Of a stretch of DNA of 64,000 nt, positions 49,201 to 60,900 are shown piece by piece (the first letter of the stretch is position 1; each line of letters opens with the position of its first letter). The notes beneath the pieces are model-generated. The model was not told the origin of the DNA. It did not search any database and worked only from the letters and a program-made list of their open reading frames with translations. The position numbers and the translations under genes are program-made. The stretch comes from a virus: IMG/VR virus record IMGVR_UViG_3300025647_000027, positions 1-64,000 of that record. One strand, written 5' to 3'.

Positions 49201-51905
49201 AAACTGAAGATAACACTGTACCTGAAAACAATATAATGGATTTCCCATTTATTGATGGTAATATGGGTAAAGTAGACTTAATGGTCACTAATGAAAATGG
49301 TACTTTAGTTAAGGCTAGTGATAAAACAGATCATCCTGACTTTGAAGGATTACAAATAGATGTATTAAGAACACAAGATGACAAAGGAAATCCAGTGCCT
49401 TACAAAGGTGGTGTATTTTTAAATGTTCCTAAGGCTAATGGAGATCCATTTCCTTTAAAACTTAACCTAAGACGTCCAACAACAGTAGAAGCTACATTTG
49501 TTGCAGACTTACTTATAGCTGTTATTACCAAGAAGCTTGGTAAAGAGGCTAGATTAAGTGAACATCCTGAGTTATTTAAAAGATTTAAAGAAGATCATCC
49601 TTCTGAATTTGCTGTATTAGGTAAAGATGCTAAAACAATGGATGTTGCTAAATTATTTGTACATATGACAGCTGAAACAGCAGGTAAAGAAACTCATTTA
49701 CACTTAACAGGTGAATGGATTCATTATGGTACAGATATGAAAGCTGCTGTTACTCCTAAAAATGTAGTTGACAATAGAGATGCTCTTATTGGATTTATAC
49801 AAGACTTCAAGAGACGTCAACTTAATCTTAAACAATGGAATGATGCTGTAATAGGTCCTAAGTATAGAGAAATGATGACTAATGGTGTAATGTCTACTGA
49901 CGCTGTTGTTGGTACTGAGAAGCCATTATTTAATGAGAATAAAACTCTTGGCCGTGACAATGGATTACCTCCATTTAAGTTTGATATAGGATTTGCTGTG
50001 CCTGAAGATACTCCCGAAGTTACTGAAGTGAGCCCTAAGGAAGCAACTAAGACTAACAAAGATATTGATTCTAGACAAGCAGCTTCTGATAATGCTGGTG
50101 TTGTTGATGAAAGGGAAAAAGGCTTTGCCGGCGTATTCTTTGATAAAAATAGAAAAAGAATTCCAGTATACGGTAAAAATGCTGACATGGTTCGTAAGCT
50201 AATAAAGGAAAGATATGATGCTGAAAGATTATCTCAACCTGCTCAAAAAGCAGCTACTGTTATTAAGGAAGTTCCTACTCAAGAAATAACAATAGATCCA
50301 TTAAGTAAATCAATAGATGCACAAAAAGCTGAAATAGAAAGAAGAAGACAAGAAGAGTTAAAAGATACAGGGGCTACAGACAACAATCTAACAAATGGAA
50401 GTAAATGGAGAAAAGTCGAAGTCAAAGAAAATGGCAAAATCATCCCATTTAATAACTTTACTGTTAAACTAGATGAAGCTATTAAGCTAGCATCTGTAAT
50501 GGATATAAATAAAGATTTTGGTAAAGATGATAAATTTAAAGGGTATGGGTGGAAAGCATACATTGCATTAGGGAAAGAGTTAGATAAGTTAGGTTATAGT
50601 TTTATAGCTTCTAAAAATTTATCAGATGGTGCTATTAAAACTTGGGATAAGTTAGTTGAAAAAGGATATGCTTATAAAAGAGGAGATAGAAGTTATAAAT
50701 TTCAAAATAAAGAAAATTCTTCTAATAAATACAATAAATATTTTGATACATTAAAAGAAGCTGCTTTTAACCAATTAAATAGTATGTTTGGTAATATACC
50801 GTACAGTTCTATTGAAGATTATAAATCTGTTATTGATGTTGAAAAAGACAATAATAAAATGGCAGAAGGTTTAAAAAGAACCCTTTCTGCTTATGATGCT
50901 AAAGATTATAATATTATAGAGGAATATGGATATAAAAATATAATAGACGATATATCAAATAATGACCTTTCATTTGAAAAAAGTAACAAAAATGATAATC
51001 TAAATTTAGAAGTAGAGTTGATTGAAGATAAAAGATTTGATAAAATCAACGCTAAATATGATGCTGAATTAGCTGCTTTAGAAAATAATGAAAAAGCTAA
51101 TATAGAAAAAAGAAGACAAGAAGAGAGGATAGTACACACAGATATAGATAAAAAGGGGAGAAAACATACTTATTTTACAAAAACTACAGAAAAAGACGGG
51201 TTAACTAAAACAAAGTTTACTTTCAATAGAAGTGATAAAGATTCTACACAAAGAAACACTGCATCTGTACCTACAGATATTGCTTTAGGGGATAAATATG
51301 TAATACCAAAAGAAACAAAAAATGCTGATGGAAGTATGTCTGACCAAATTCCTGAAGACACTATTGTACATTCTGTTTTAGAAATAAGAGAAGGAGATGG
51401 TAAAATAGGAGCTACTGTAATGTTTCAAGGTAAAAATGACCCCACTATAAGGTGGAAAGGAGATATTGTTTTAGAAATCAATGCTGAATATGATGCAGAA
51501 ATAGCTGCTTTAGGTGATACTACTGTTGAAGATTCTTCAACTGATCCTGTTTCTAATGGTATTTGGAAAAAGTTTATTGACAAAGGCGATGTATCTAAAA
51601 TTCAATTAAATAAGATTGCTAAAAAAATTGCTTCAAATGATTTGCTTTCTTCAAGAGAAAACGCTATCTTTACAGGCAAGACTGCTGAGATAAATGAAAT
51701 TCTTGTAGATTTACGCGCTTCAGAAGAAGTTAAAGCTAGAAATAAAATGGCACAAAGAGAATTAAAAGCTAATAAGAACGTAGAAGTAGAGTCTTCTGAA
51801 GAAGCAAAAGATGCTGAGAAGATTGATAAAAAACAAAACACAAAAGAAATAGATCCTAACGTAATTAAAACTGAAGAACAGGGAGACTGGGATTGTATAA
51901 TATAA
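46212..51905 (+). CDS. very large ejection protein with modular C-terminus, 1897 aa
   Basis: 1897-residue cargo protein. The N-terminal part (about 110-230) has the conserved crAss-like pattern of hydrophobic segments (GNMLGQAVVGEIVGGTIEGL; PGDSGWWFSNGVSVASTLSM; LIPSMAATKALGFLG), likely membrane-inserting. Residues about 420-860 are charged, long helices. The C-terminal 560 residues are built from modules separated by recurring linkers (KERYDAERL about 1333, AEIERRRQEEL about 1374, INAKYDAELAALENN about 1613, INAEYDAEIAALGD about 1757). DNA between about 50390 and 51500 looks more A-rich than the rest, so modules may be recent acquisitions. I do not see polymerase motifs here. Confidence 0.6.
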   Translation: MVQETINDPLDLSIVENASTDETLMQKDPQEDTKPKAKAKFASVDPTEEVVADDPNNGKAKFSGGGPQVVQDKMYKGLDIEDYTDYLGSNIFMPTGGVDALNKQRAMNQSGWEQAGNMLGQAVVGEIVGGTIEGLGYILDVGSALDYMTGNEKDWGNFMTEAGKGLRTWSQDAMAIHTVNPGKFDPGDSGWWFSNGVSVASTLSMLIPSMAATKALGFLGKGASKLGGKFSKILDVAGNMGKQATWMTEGISQAIVSRHIENSMEASGTFESAKADYLTRTNKETGLPFTEEEATKLASEAAASNYNKGWAMLLQDIPQYLALGKIFNPHTGRMENALSKASQKGKQLKLKPWQQKVGSGIGTFLSEGFEESYQYYIAEQGKALADLNAGLITRDKYNEIMSDAIGSDEMMTSAFFGGLGGNLFQMAGKGLNELGKGKKRREFESNYEETYRSTLNDRAKNFMSMQQRLADADNNDNVEAREMVLDEMMLMMTTDALHRGKFDQHIESLQGIANMTKEEAKALEQQGGGEFNLELAKKSIPEIIKKSEEMRLDYLKFSNKYEGNIAAKMAQNNYRTKRFVENSKKMDEKIQSTTYSVPNINAMSTTQLNKVEGVIKLRALAEMNQAFKDQLKSGKVSELRKPHIEKIIKENEARISKLTKQYDAENKDDPRDADKKREDSRIAQGFTKDITDELVQANMVKERNNAEIMLNQLENDAIRSESYRNGLKKEALKEKVNSKIENEEQGEAIKKEIEDAPFLTKDEKAAELATVNENIEELANEAAVAQEYKNDEAREAEKLAAVNEAKKDTKTITNANNAKVNDNVEDEFAEEQTTVSKITKSKEKSQDRAINTKAYKNIKVPMYANLNGPGWKDWVFNGKDKTGIKDGKPVILDFVIGDPGGKYSQLAQQAINIYNRAKANPKNKLTSEEKDILFNHLPIKIQLTEEIWSYIPAFSPSNTFFKTNELPKREAIIRQMFKGNTKTQVTYQFGGNLHVEETEDNTVPENNIMDFPFIDGNMGKVDLMVTNENGTLVKASDKTDHPDFEGLQIDVLRTQDDKGNPVPYKGGVFLNVPKANGDPFPLKLNLRRPTTVEATFVADLLIAVITKKLGKEARLSEHPELFKRFKEDHPSEFAVLGKDAKTMDVAKLFVHMTAETAGKETHLHLTGEWIHYGTDMKAAVTPKNVVDNRDALIGFIQDFKRRQLNLKQWNDAVIGPKYREMMTNGVMSTDAVVGTEKPLFNENKTLGRDNGLPPFKFDIGFAVPEDTPEVTEVSPKEATKTNKDIDSRQAASDNAGVVDEREKGFAGVFFDKNRKRIPVYGKNADMVRKLIKERYDAERLSQPAQKAATVIKEVPTQEITIDPLSKSIDAQKAEIERRRQEELKDTGATDNNLTNGSKWRKVEVKENGKIIPFNNFTVKLDEAIKLASVMDINKDFGKDDKFKGYGWKAYIALGKELDKLGYSFIASKNLSDGAIKTWDKLVEKGYAYKRGDRSYKFQNKENSSNKYNKYFDTLKEAAFNQLNSMFGNIPYSSIEDYKSVIDVEKDNNKMAEGLKRTLSAYDAKDYNIIEEYGYKNIIDDISNNDLSFEKSNKNDNLNLEVELIEDKRFDKINAKYDAELAALENNEKANIEKRRQEERIVHTDIDKKGRKHTYFTKTTEKDGLTKTKFTFNRSDKDSTQRNTASVPTDIALGDKYVIPKETKNADGSMSDQIPEDTIVHSVLEIREGDGKIGATVMFQGKNDPTIRWKGDIVLEINAEYDAEIAALGDTTVEDSSTDPVSNGIWKKFIDKGDVSKIQLNKIAKKIASNDLLSSRENAIFTGKTAEINEILVDLRASEEVKARNKMAQRELKANKNVEVESSEEAKDAEKIDKKQNTKEIDPNVIKTEEQGDWDCII

Positions 51906-51930
51906 TAAATTTTAAAACGCTATAAAGCAA

Positions 51931-54900
51931 ATGGGAAAGAATTCGAATTGTATAGGCGCCATGAAGTTTGAGGAAAAGCTAGTTACCATTTTGGGAACTC
52001 AAGAACTAGCTAATGCAGAAGCACGAAGAATTGCTTCTGATTCATTCAAACAAGTATTCGGCGATTGGGAAAACAATAAAGACGCTAAATGGACTGACAA
52101 ACAAGGTGCATTAAGGCAAGATGATAATGGTTATCCTAGATTATTTAAATCTGGTAACCAATTCTACTATAAACTTAAGAATGGCAAGAAAGACTTCTTA
52201 AACAAGATTAAGTTTCCAGAAATAGATCCAGACGACGTATTTGAAATCACTAATCAACTTAGATATGAGCTATTCTCAACTAAGGAGGGATTTGATTTTA
52301 ATAACATTGAGAACATAAAAGGTCTCAAGATAGCTGAGTCTATTCAATCTAGCATTGATGCTTATAGAGCTGAAAATGTAGGAGATCCTGATGCACAAAT
52401 GCGTGCAGATCTTATTGAAAAATATAAGGAAGACTTTGTTATTGAGGTAAGAACTCAAATTGAAGACATGGGTCTTACATCAAGTAAGCGTATTAAAGCA
52501 GGTGCTAGAAAGGATCAAATTGTTGACTTAACTGATGAGAATGGAAATCCAGAAGGGGAAATGGCTGAAGAAGACAAATCCACTGGAATGAATTTCGCCG
52601 AAAGCTTTACAAAGAATTCTAAAGACACTGCGTCTGTAAATGTAAAGTTATTATTATCCACTGTATTAGATACTAAAAGAGAGCTTAGGAAAAATCCTGA
52701 CGGAACTCCGTATGTAAATGAGAACGGTAAAAATGAAATGGTTATTTCTACTGTTCCTGGTAGGTTTTTAGGTAAGCCACAATTTGTTGAATTTGATGAC
52801 GTATGGACTACCTTGGAGCCAATGCTAGCTGACTTAGTTAACTTTAACCTAGGAGGAGATGTTCAGGATGTATTTGACTTAATGGTTGAGAAGCTTGAGG
52901 GCTTAAAACTAGTTAAGCCATGGACAGAAGGATTAGTAGACAGACTAAAAGAATTAAATACTTCAGAGAAGATTGGTGAAAGAAATAAAATTACAGAATT
53001 TTTCCAAGCTTTCTCCAAAGCTCAACTTGATTATTATGTAACTGAAGTTAACGGTCGTAATATAAAAGTAATCAATGCTTCTTCTACAAACTCGAGATCT
53101 AGTAAGCTTAAAGCTGAATGGGGCCGTAATTTTAGAAAGAAATTCTTAACCAGCAAGGGTAAGATGAATAAAGCTGTCGATGTTGAACAAATATCTGACA
53201 TGATTACTGAGTCAAAGAAAAAGTTTATAAGCCAAGTAGGCACAAGAGGAACAACAGCCTCTAAAATTAAAAGTATCAGTGAGAATCTTCCTATTCTAAT
53301 GGGAGCAATGAATGCGCTTGGTATCAACGTTAACAACCTTGATATGCGTAACTTTATTCTTCAGGTTAGTGATCCGGAAAAAAGATATGGTGAAGTAAAA
53401 GCTTTATATGAAGGTATGGAAAGAACCATGGCTATCATAAAAGATGATAAAGCTCCATTTGTTGTAGCTGGTGAATTTAAAAATCCATTTGATGATCAAT
53501 TGGTATTAGGTAGATTAGCTACTGCAAGAGGATTGAGCGCTATTCAATTATCTGAGAATACAATTGTTGGTAATGAAGGTAAGACATATTGGACCTATTC
53601 TTCATTAAGTTATTTACATAACAAGCTTAATGCCTGGAAACAGCAAGCTGGTGTAGATGATACTATGGATATACAAGCTTTAGCTAGCTTAACTTATAAC
53701 AAGAATTCTAGATGGTTGAAATACTTATTAGCTGCTGATATTGTTAATGACAGTGAGCGCGAAGCTAAATCATTAGAAAGAATTCAGGATGTTCAAATAG
53801 GCTTGTCGAGCTCTATGAAATCCAAAAATAAGAATGACGGTGTTGATAATACTAAGATAACAATTGCTGATGCTATTAATGATAGTATGGTAAAAATTCT
53901 TGGTAAGAAAGCTTCTGCTCAAAAGTCATTATTTCCTACTATTGTTCCGGCTGATAAATCCCGTAAAATGGATCTTGCAGGTTTCGAAATGTTTGAAACA
54001 GGTATCGTATATACTAATGGTAAAGGAACAGAGGTTGATGATGCTACATCTGATATCTTTATAGATTACTTTGAAGATGAATTCAACAGGATGGCTGAGG
54101 CAGCTGATGAAATAGATAATCTTCCTGATTCAGAAAAGATAGAGCACTATCATACTAAGAGTATGAATGCGCTTCAGTCTCAATTGTTTCCAGAATTCTC
54201 ACCTGCTGAAGCTTCTAAGGAAGTTAAAGCTATCTTATATGATAAGAACCGTCCTAAAAAATCTACAATTTCTGGATTATCTAAAACTCAGAAAGAGGCT
54301 TTAAGACCATTTGTTGTACAAGCTATCAAGGATAGAATGAAAGAAACTCTTCAGGAGTTAAGAAAAAATAAAATTATAGAAGTTGATCCAAAAGAAAAGG
54401 GTGGATTAAAGGCCCTTACTATTGATAAATCTTTAATGGCTTCATATGAGTCTCAAAGTTCACCAGTGCATACAATGGTTGGTGATTATGTTGTTAATGG
54501 ACTTATTTCTACTATTGAATATACCAAGTTATTTTCTGGTGATCCTGCTTATTATAAAAATCAAAGTGATTTGATTAAAAGGATTCCTGCTACCTATACT
54601 GATGGATTGCAATTAAGACTTAGTGAGAATGATCACAAGTATTTTAATCAAGCAACAGTTAATGGTGTTGAGGTTGCTTCTAAGTATATGAAAGAGATAA
54701 GAGATTCTCTTACTGACAAGAAATTAATAGAAGCTTATAAAAATGTAAATACAACTGATGCTCAAGCATGGATAACTCCTCATAGATGGAAGTTTCTTAA
54801 AGAGAGATTAGGCCAATGGGGTGCTCAGCATGAGAAAGTATTCAAGAAAATGATGGATGGTAAAGAGTTAGAGCCTAAGGAACTTAAACTTGCTGCTCAA

Positions 54901-57900
54901 CCATTGAAAGGTGTGTATTTCGAAGTTAATGACGGACGTCCTGTATATTTAAAATATTCACAGGCCGTACTAGTTCCTAGTTTAGTTAAGAACACTCCGA
55001 TGCAAGCTCTATATAATAAGATGACAATAGATCCTGCAACAGGTGAGCCATTTGAAAATAAAAAAGATGAACTTCATGAAGTTATTACTCGTGACGGTGT
55101 AAAAGTTGGAGCAAAAGGAATAACAGATATTCACTCTAAAGACGGTGAGTTATTGGCAGAGTTTGAATTAAATTCAACTCCTTTAATTAATTCAGGTTGG
55201 AAATTACAACAAGATCTGCCTACAAAGCTTATTCATGATACTCTTACTGGATCTCAAATCCAAAAGAACATATTAGCTGGTATTGACTTATCTTCTAAAT
55301 TAGCTAACTATGAACTTAATGGTGAACCTAAAACTGGTAGAGAAATCATGCAAATGATTCATGATACTATTGGATCATTAGTTGGAGAAGGAAGAGAATC
55401 ACTTGTAAATAAGTTCGGAATAGGAGAAGATAATAAGATTACTAATATGACGGCAGTCTATGAAGCTCTTATTGACGAATTTAAATCAAGAGGTGGAGAT
55501 GAAAATATTATCTCAGCCTTAGAAAAAGAGATGTCATTTGATGCTATTCCTCAATTAGCAGGAAGAGTACAAAGTATCTTTATGTCTATCTTTAATAAAG
55601 AACTTATTAAAGTTAAGACTAATGGAGGTTCTTTTATTCAAGTATCACCATTTGGACTTGAGTCTGTTCAGGAAATTGTAAAAGATGACTCCGGTGAAGG
55701 TCCAACTAAAGTTCTTAGATCCGGTATCAAAATAGTATCTGATAACTATGATCCAAAAGGATTAAAGCCACCACGTATTGATAAAAAGACTGGAAAAGTT
55801 TTACCTGGTCAAGCAATGTTACCATATAGTGCAATAAGAAGCGCTATTGATAAGTATAACAAACAATTTAAAAATGAGAATGATCCACAGAGAATAAATC
55901 CATGGAACATGTCAGCTGCTAAGCTTAAGGAAATTTTAGATCCTAGTGCACTACAAATGGTTGCTTATAGAATACCTAACCAAGGAATGTCTTCTAATGA
56001 TCCTTTAGAGATTGTTGGTATACTTCCTCCTGAGTTAGGAGATAGTATTGTTGCTTACGATGCTGTACCTGGTAAGACTGGTAGTGACTTTGATATAGAT
56101 AAGATGTATGTCATGACGCATCACCTTGAAGTGAGAGATGGAAAAATCCAAAAGGTACCAAGTAACATGGACTCCAAAAAAGGTAAGCAAAATATGCTAG
56201 TAGATTTATATACTAGTGTTCTTACTAGTCCTCATACTTACGATCAAATGATGACATCTATTGATGCTGGTTTCTTAAAGAATGATATCGTTGACTTATT
56301 TCCTCCAAAGGAATTAGGAAGCTTACAGTTTATGAGCCCTATGCAACAAATCAAGACTAAGTTTGAATACTTGTCTGGTAAGTTCGGTGTGGCCCAGACT
56401 GCAAACCAGTTAGTGGACCATGCAAGCAACCAAAGTTTAAACATTAGACTTAACGGATACTTAGGTATTGGACATAAAGACTCTAAAGGCAATACAAAGT
56501 TTGATAACATTACAGACACAGATGGTAAGAATAGCATTAGTGATGTACTATCTGCATTCTTAAACGCGTATGTTGATATTGCAAAGGATCCTTATATTTC
56601 TCGTGGTAACCACAATGTTAATACAGCAAGTATTACATTTATGTTGTTACGAGCAGGAGCCCCTGTATCATGGGTTAACAGGTTTGTAGGTCAACCTATT
56701 CTTAAAGATTTAGTTGATGTTATAAACATGTCTGATGGCAAAACTGCAAGAAGATTAACTTTTGGAGACTCAGGTAAGACTGTAACTCCAATTGAGTATA
56801 TTAGATTGCAATACGGTGTTAAGAAAGGTGATGCTACTGAAACTGATGTTGCTGCTTTAAGCCCATCTAAGATGGAGACTGCAATTAAAAAAGAAGGCGC
56901 CCTTACTACTGAAGAGAAAATTGAACAAGGTAAGATCCTGGATGTATTTGAATTCCTTCAAGATCATGCACGAGCTTTCAATGCCAGTGTATCTGCTGCT
57001 AAGGCTGATACCAAAGGTAATGGAGGTGGAGTTCTACCTTTACATATTGCTAAAAATAAAGTGAATGCCGTTCTTAATGCTAAGAAAATATTAGGATATG
57101 CTTCTAAAGGGTTTACTGATGCACATGCTACCTCTACTATGATGGGTCATTACTATCATAACGGAGTGTTATGGGTTAGTAAAGTTTTAGAATCTAGTGA
57201 TTTATTCTTAGCTGGTAAGCAAGAAGTATTACATGCTTTTGACGGCGTATCTGAAGCTTTAGGAAAAGGATTATTAACTGATCCTGAATTAGGAAGAGTG
57301 TTAGAAAATTCTTTTAGATCTTACTCTATGTCTGGATTATCTGTCTTTAAAGATAACAACTCAGATCATGACTTTTTATTTAAAGTTTTACCAGAACAAA
57401 TTTCTGCACTTAAAGAAACTAATGATAATTTCTTAATCCAAGAACTTAGAATAGAGACTTCAGGTGGATACGAATTCTTAGGGATAGATTCTAGAACAGC
57501 TACAAAAAGTTTTAACAATAGAATATATAGAGCGTGGTCTCAACTACTTAATTCTTCTGATCCGGCCGAAAGAAAGCTTGGAGTGGATTTAATAAGATAC
57601 GCGTACTCACAATCTGGATTTAATAATAATTTAAATCAATTCTTTTCACACATCCCACATAATTTCTTTGCAGAACAAGGTATTGCATTTGAGATTGATG
57701 AGATGTTTAGAACTATTGACAATATGGTTGCAGGTGAAGACTTTAAAGATCAAATGCTAAGACATCAATGGGATAATAAAACATTGGGTTCTAAATTAGT
57801 TCCTGAGCTTAGAGCTGATAAAATAAAAGGTTTCGGAGGTTTATTTAGTCTTGGAACCGGATTTATCAGTGACGAAGAAAAATATTCTGTTGCAGTTGAT

Positions 57901-60900
57901 GTAGATTTTATGGGTAATAAAACATTCCCTAAATTTACAAAAGTAATGCTTAATCAAAAAGAAGTATATGATAAAGGTGCTATTCCAAATTATGGTTTAT
58001 TCATATTAAGAGGAGAAGTTAATGGAAATCCTGTATATACTCGTACACATAAGCTTGGACACAAATCTAGTAAAGGTAGTATATTCGAATACAATGAAAA
58101 AGAAGCTCCTACTAAGTCTGTTGTTGAAGGAAATAATGTTCCTACTAAGATTAAGGGTGAGATTAGAGATATAATGAAACAACTTAGATCTGATCCTGGA
58201 TTTATTGAGGAAAAAGATGCAATTACTATTCAAGAAAGTACTCCAAGTGAGAATGTTCGAGAAGTATCTAAGAAAATCATTAGTGATATTGATATAGCTT
58301 CATTTAAGAAAAGAATTAAAGATGGACAATTGCCTAGTGAACATTTTACTAATGACAGTGTATTTGCTGAAATCAAAAATTCTAAGACTGAAGGAAAAGG
58401 TAAAATGCCTCAGGATCACATGTGGATTAAAAATTCAAATGATAGATACGATATGATTGGTCAACAATCTGGTGAAATTATTGTTGCCAATGTTGACCTT
58501 GAAACTGGATTACAATATACAGAGGTAAATATAGATAAAGCAGATAAAGCTCAAGAAGAAAGAATATTACCTAGTGATGACTATCAATTTGAAGAACTTC
58601 AAGTGTTTAATGCTAAGATAGCTCACTTACAAAGTAAAATGAACGTAGATGTTATTATGGATAGCACAGTTCCTACATCAAGAGTATTAGGAGCTTCAGA
58701 TCCTAGAACAATTGCTGCTGGTAAACCTGTTATCTTAATTAATCCTAAGGCTATCTTTAAAACTACTGCTATTCACGAATTTGCGCATATCTTTATAGAT
58801 GCATTTCCTGGTGGCTTAAAGAACAAAAGATTGCAGAAGGCATTACAAGAGCTTAAGAGAACAGGATTGTACGATGAAGTAAAAGAAGGTTATCCTGAGC
58901 TGAGTGATGAGATGTTTGAGAAAGAACTTTTGGCCACTGCAATTGGTAGAGAAGGTGTTGACATTTGGGATAGCAATGAAAAAGCTGGAATGTGGACAGC
59001 ATTTAAAAATTGGTTCTTTGACTTCTTAAGAAGAGCTTTTGGATTAAATCAAAGCGAAGTAACAAGCTTAACAAAAGAGTTATTAAACAATACTGTTAAG
59101 ACTGATTTGCTAGCAAACTTATCGGAACAGGATCAACAAGAGAAGAATTTCGGACAACAAGAAGAAAAAGATGAAGAAGTTGTTGAACTTGAAAACACTT
59201 ATAATCAAATTGTTTCTTCTATTGCTAACTTGAGACAAGCTATTGAGCCTCGTACTAAAAAAGAACTTAAGGTTGAAGAATCTAAAAAGGCTGGATTAGA
59301 GAAAGGTGAGAAAACTAAATATCAAGAAGTTAAAGCTTTAGATGAGAAATTAACTGATGAGATGAGTAGGCTTAATGAAACAGCTAACTCAAGAGCAATG
59401 CTTAGATATGTTGCATTTTCACAGAAGAGTGTTAATGAATACAAATCACTTGTTAGTAGGTTAACTGAAAGAGGTAAATTAACTCCTGAGGACATCAAGA
59501 ATATTAAATTCTTTACATCTGTATTCACTATGATTCCTGATGTTAAGCAATTGATGTTAGAGCAATATGAAAAAGGATATCTTAAAGATAACAATGGTCA
59601 AAAGAAAAAGAGAATGGCCGTACTTGATAAGATTATAGCTGATTATGATACTTTAAATCAAGAGATGTTAGGTGTTTCAAGAAGAATATACGCGCAAACA
59701 ATGGTAGAGCATTCTAATGAGCACGTAACTGCTTGGAGAAAGAAATTTGAGAAGCAATATGCTGATCTTGAGTCTAGAAATGCTACTCCTGATGAGAACA
59801 TGTATGTCTGGGTTAACGCTAAGATGACAGCAAATAAAGATAAGATTGAAAGTGAAGCGCTTAAGTTCTATGAGAACCAGGCTAAGAAATCTTTATCAGA
59901 TATTCATGCATCCACCGGGTGGTTGGTTTCTGAAAAGAACATAGCTAATGCTGAAATTCAAACAGTTTCTAGAATGATAGATGCTGCTGATTTTGAAGTT
60001 GACAGATGGGTCCAAGCTCAAGCAAAAGAAGTAGAAGATTCTTATAAAGAGTTCTCTAAAGACTATGCTAGCTCACTCGGAACAGAAGGAAGATATAAGA
60101 AATTTGTTGATCAAACTGATGAAGGATCTTATTTGATATCAGAATACAAAGCAGATTTCTTAGCTAAATACTATGAGGCTAATTCGTGGATGAATAAAAA
60201 TGTATACGAGGAAAAGTTTGCAGGAATAGAAGTTACGAAAGATGGTAAATATACATATAATGGAGAAACTAAAGAACTTCTTTTACCTCGTAATGGATTA
60301 AAAGTCGAAGGTACTCATGTGTTTTATACCGAAGCTGGAATAACCCACTCAATGACACTTCAAGAGGCTATTGGAAAGAGTGAGCGTGCTTACTGGGTTG
60401 AAGAGAATACTGATACTCAAAAGACATCATATGGATTGGATCTTAAGCCTAAGAAATCAATATGGGCTAATCCTGCTTATGAAGAATTATCTGTTAAAGA
60501 CAGGGAGCACTTGAAATCTATGAGAAAAATGATATTAGACGCGCATGTCTTAACTGAAGGTAAGCAAACTCTAATTGAAAAAGCAGGTGTTGCTGATTTT
60601 TATAGATTACCAGGCGTAACAAGATCTAGTAAGGCTAGAGCTCTTGCAGGTGATTTAAAATCTCTTGTTAGTGACAGTGTAACTGACATGTTCAAGAAGA
60701 AAGAAGATGAATTTGAATTAGAAGCTGAAGGAACTAAAGCTGCTGACAAAGGAAAGAATTCTATTCGCAGAATGGCTGACCTTACTAATAAGCAGAAGTA
60801 TGATGTTCCTATTCCGTTCAGAGCTAAGCTTAGCAAAGCAGATCAAAGTCTAGATATTCACACTATCTTACTTATGAATTTGAAAGAAGCTAAGAACTAT

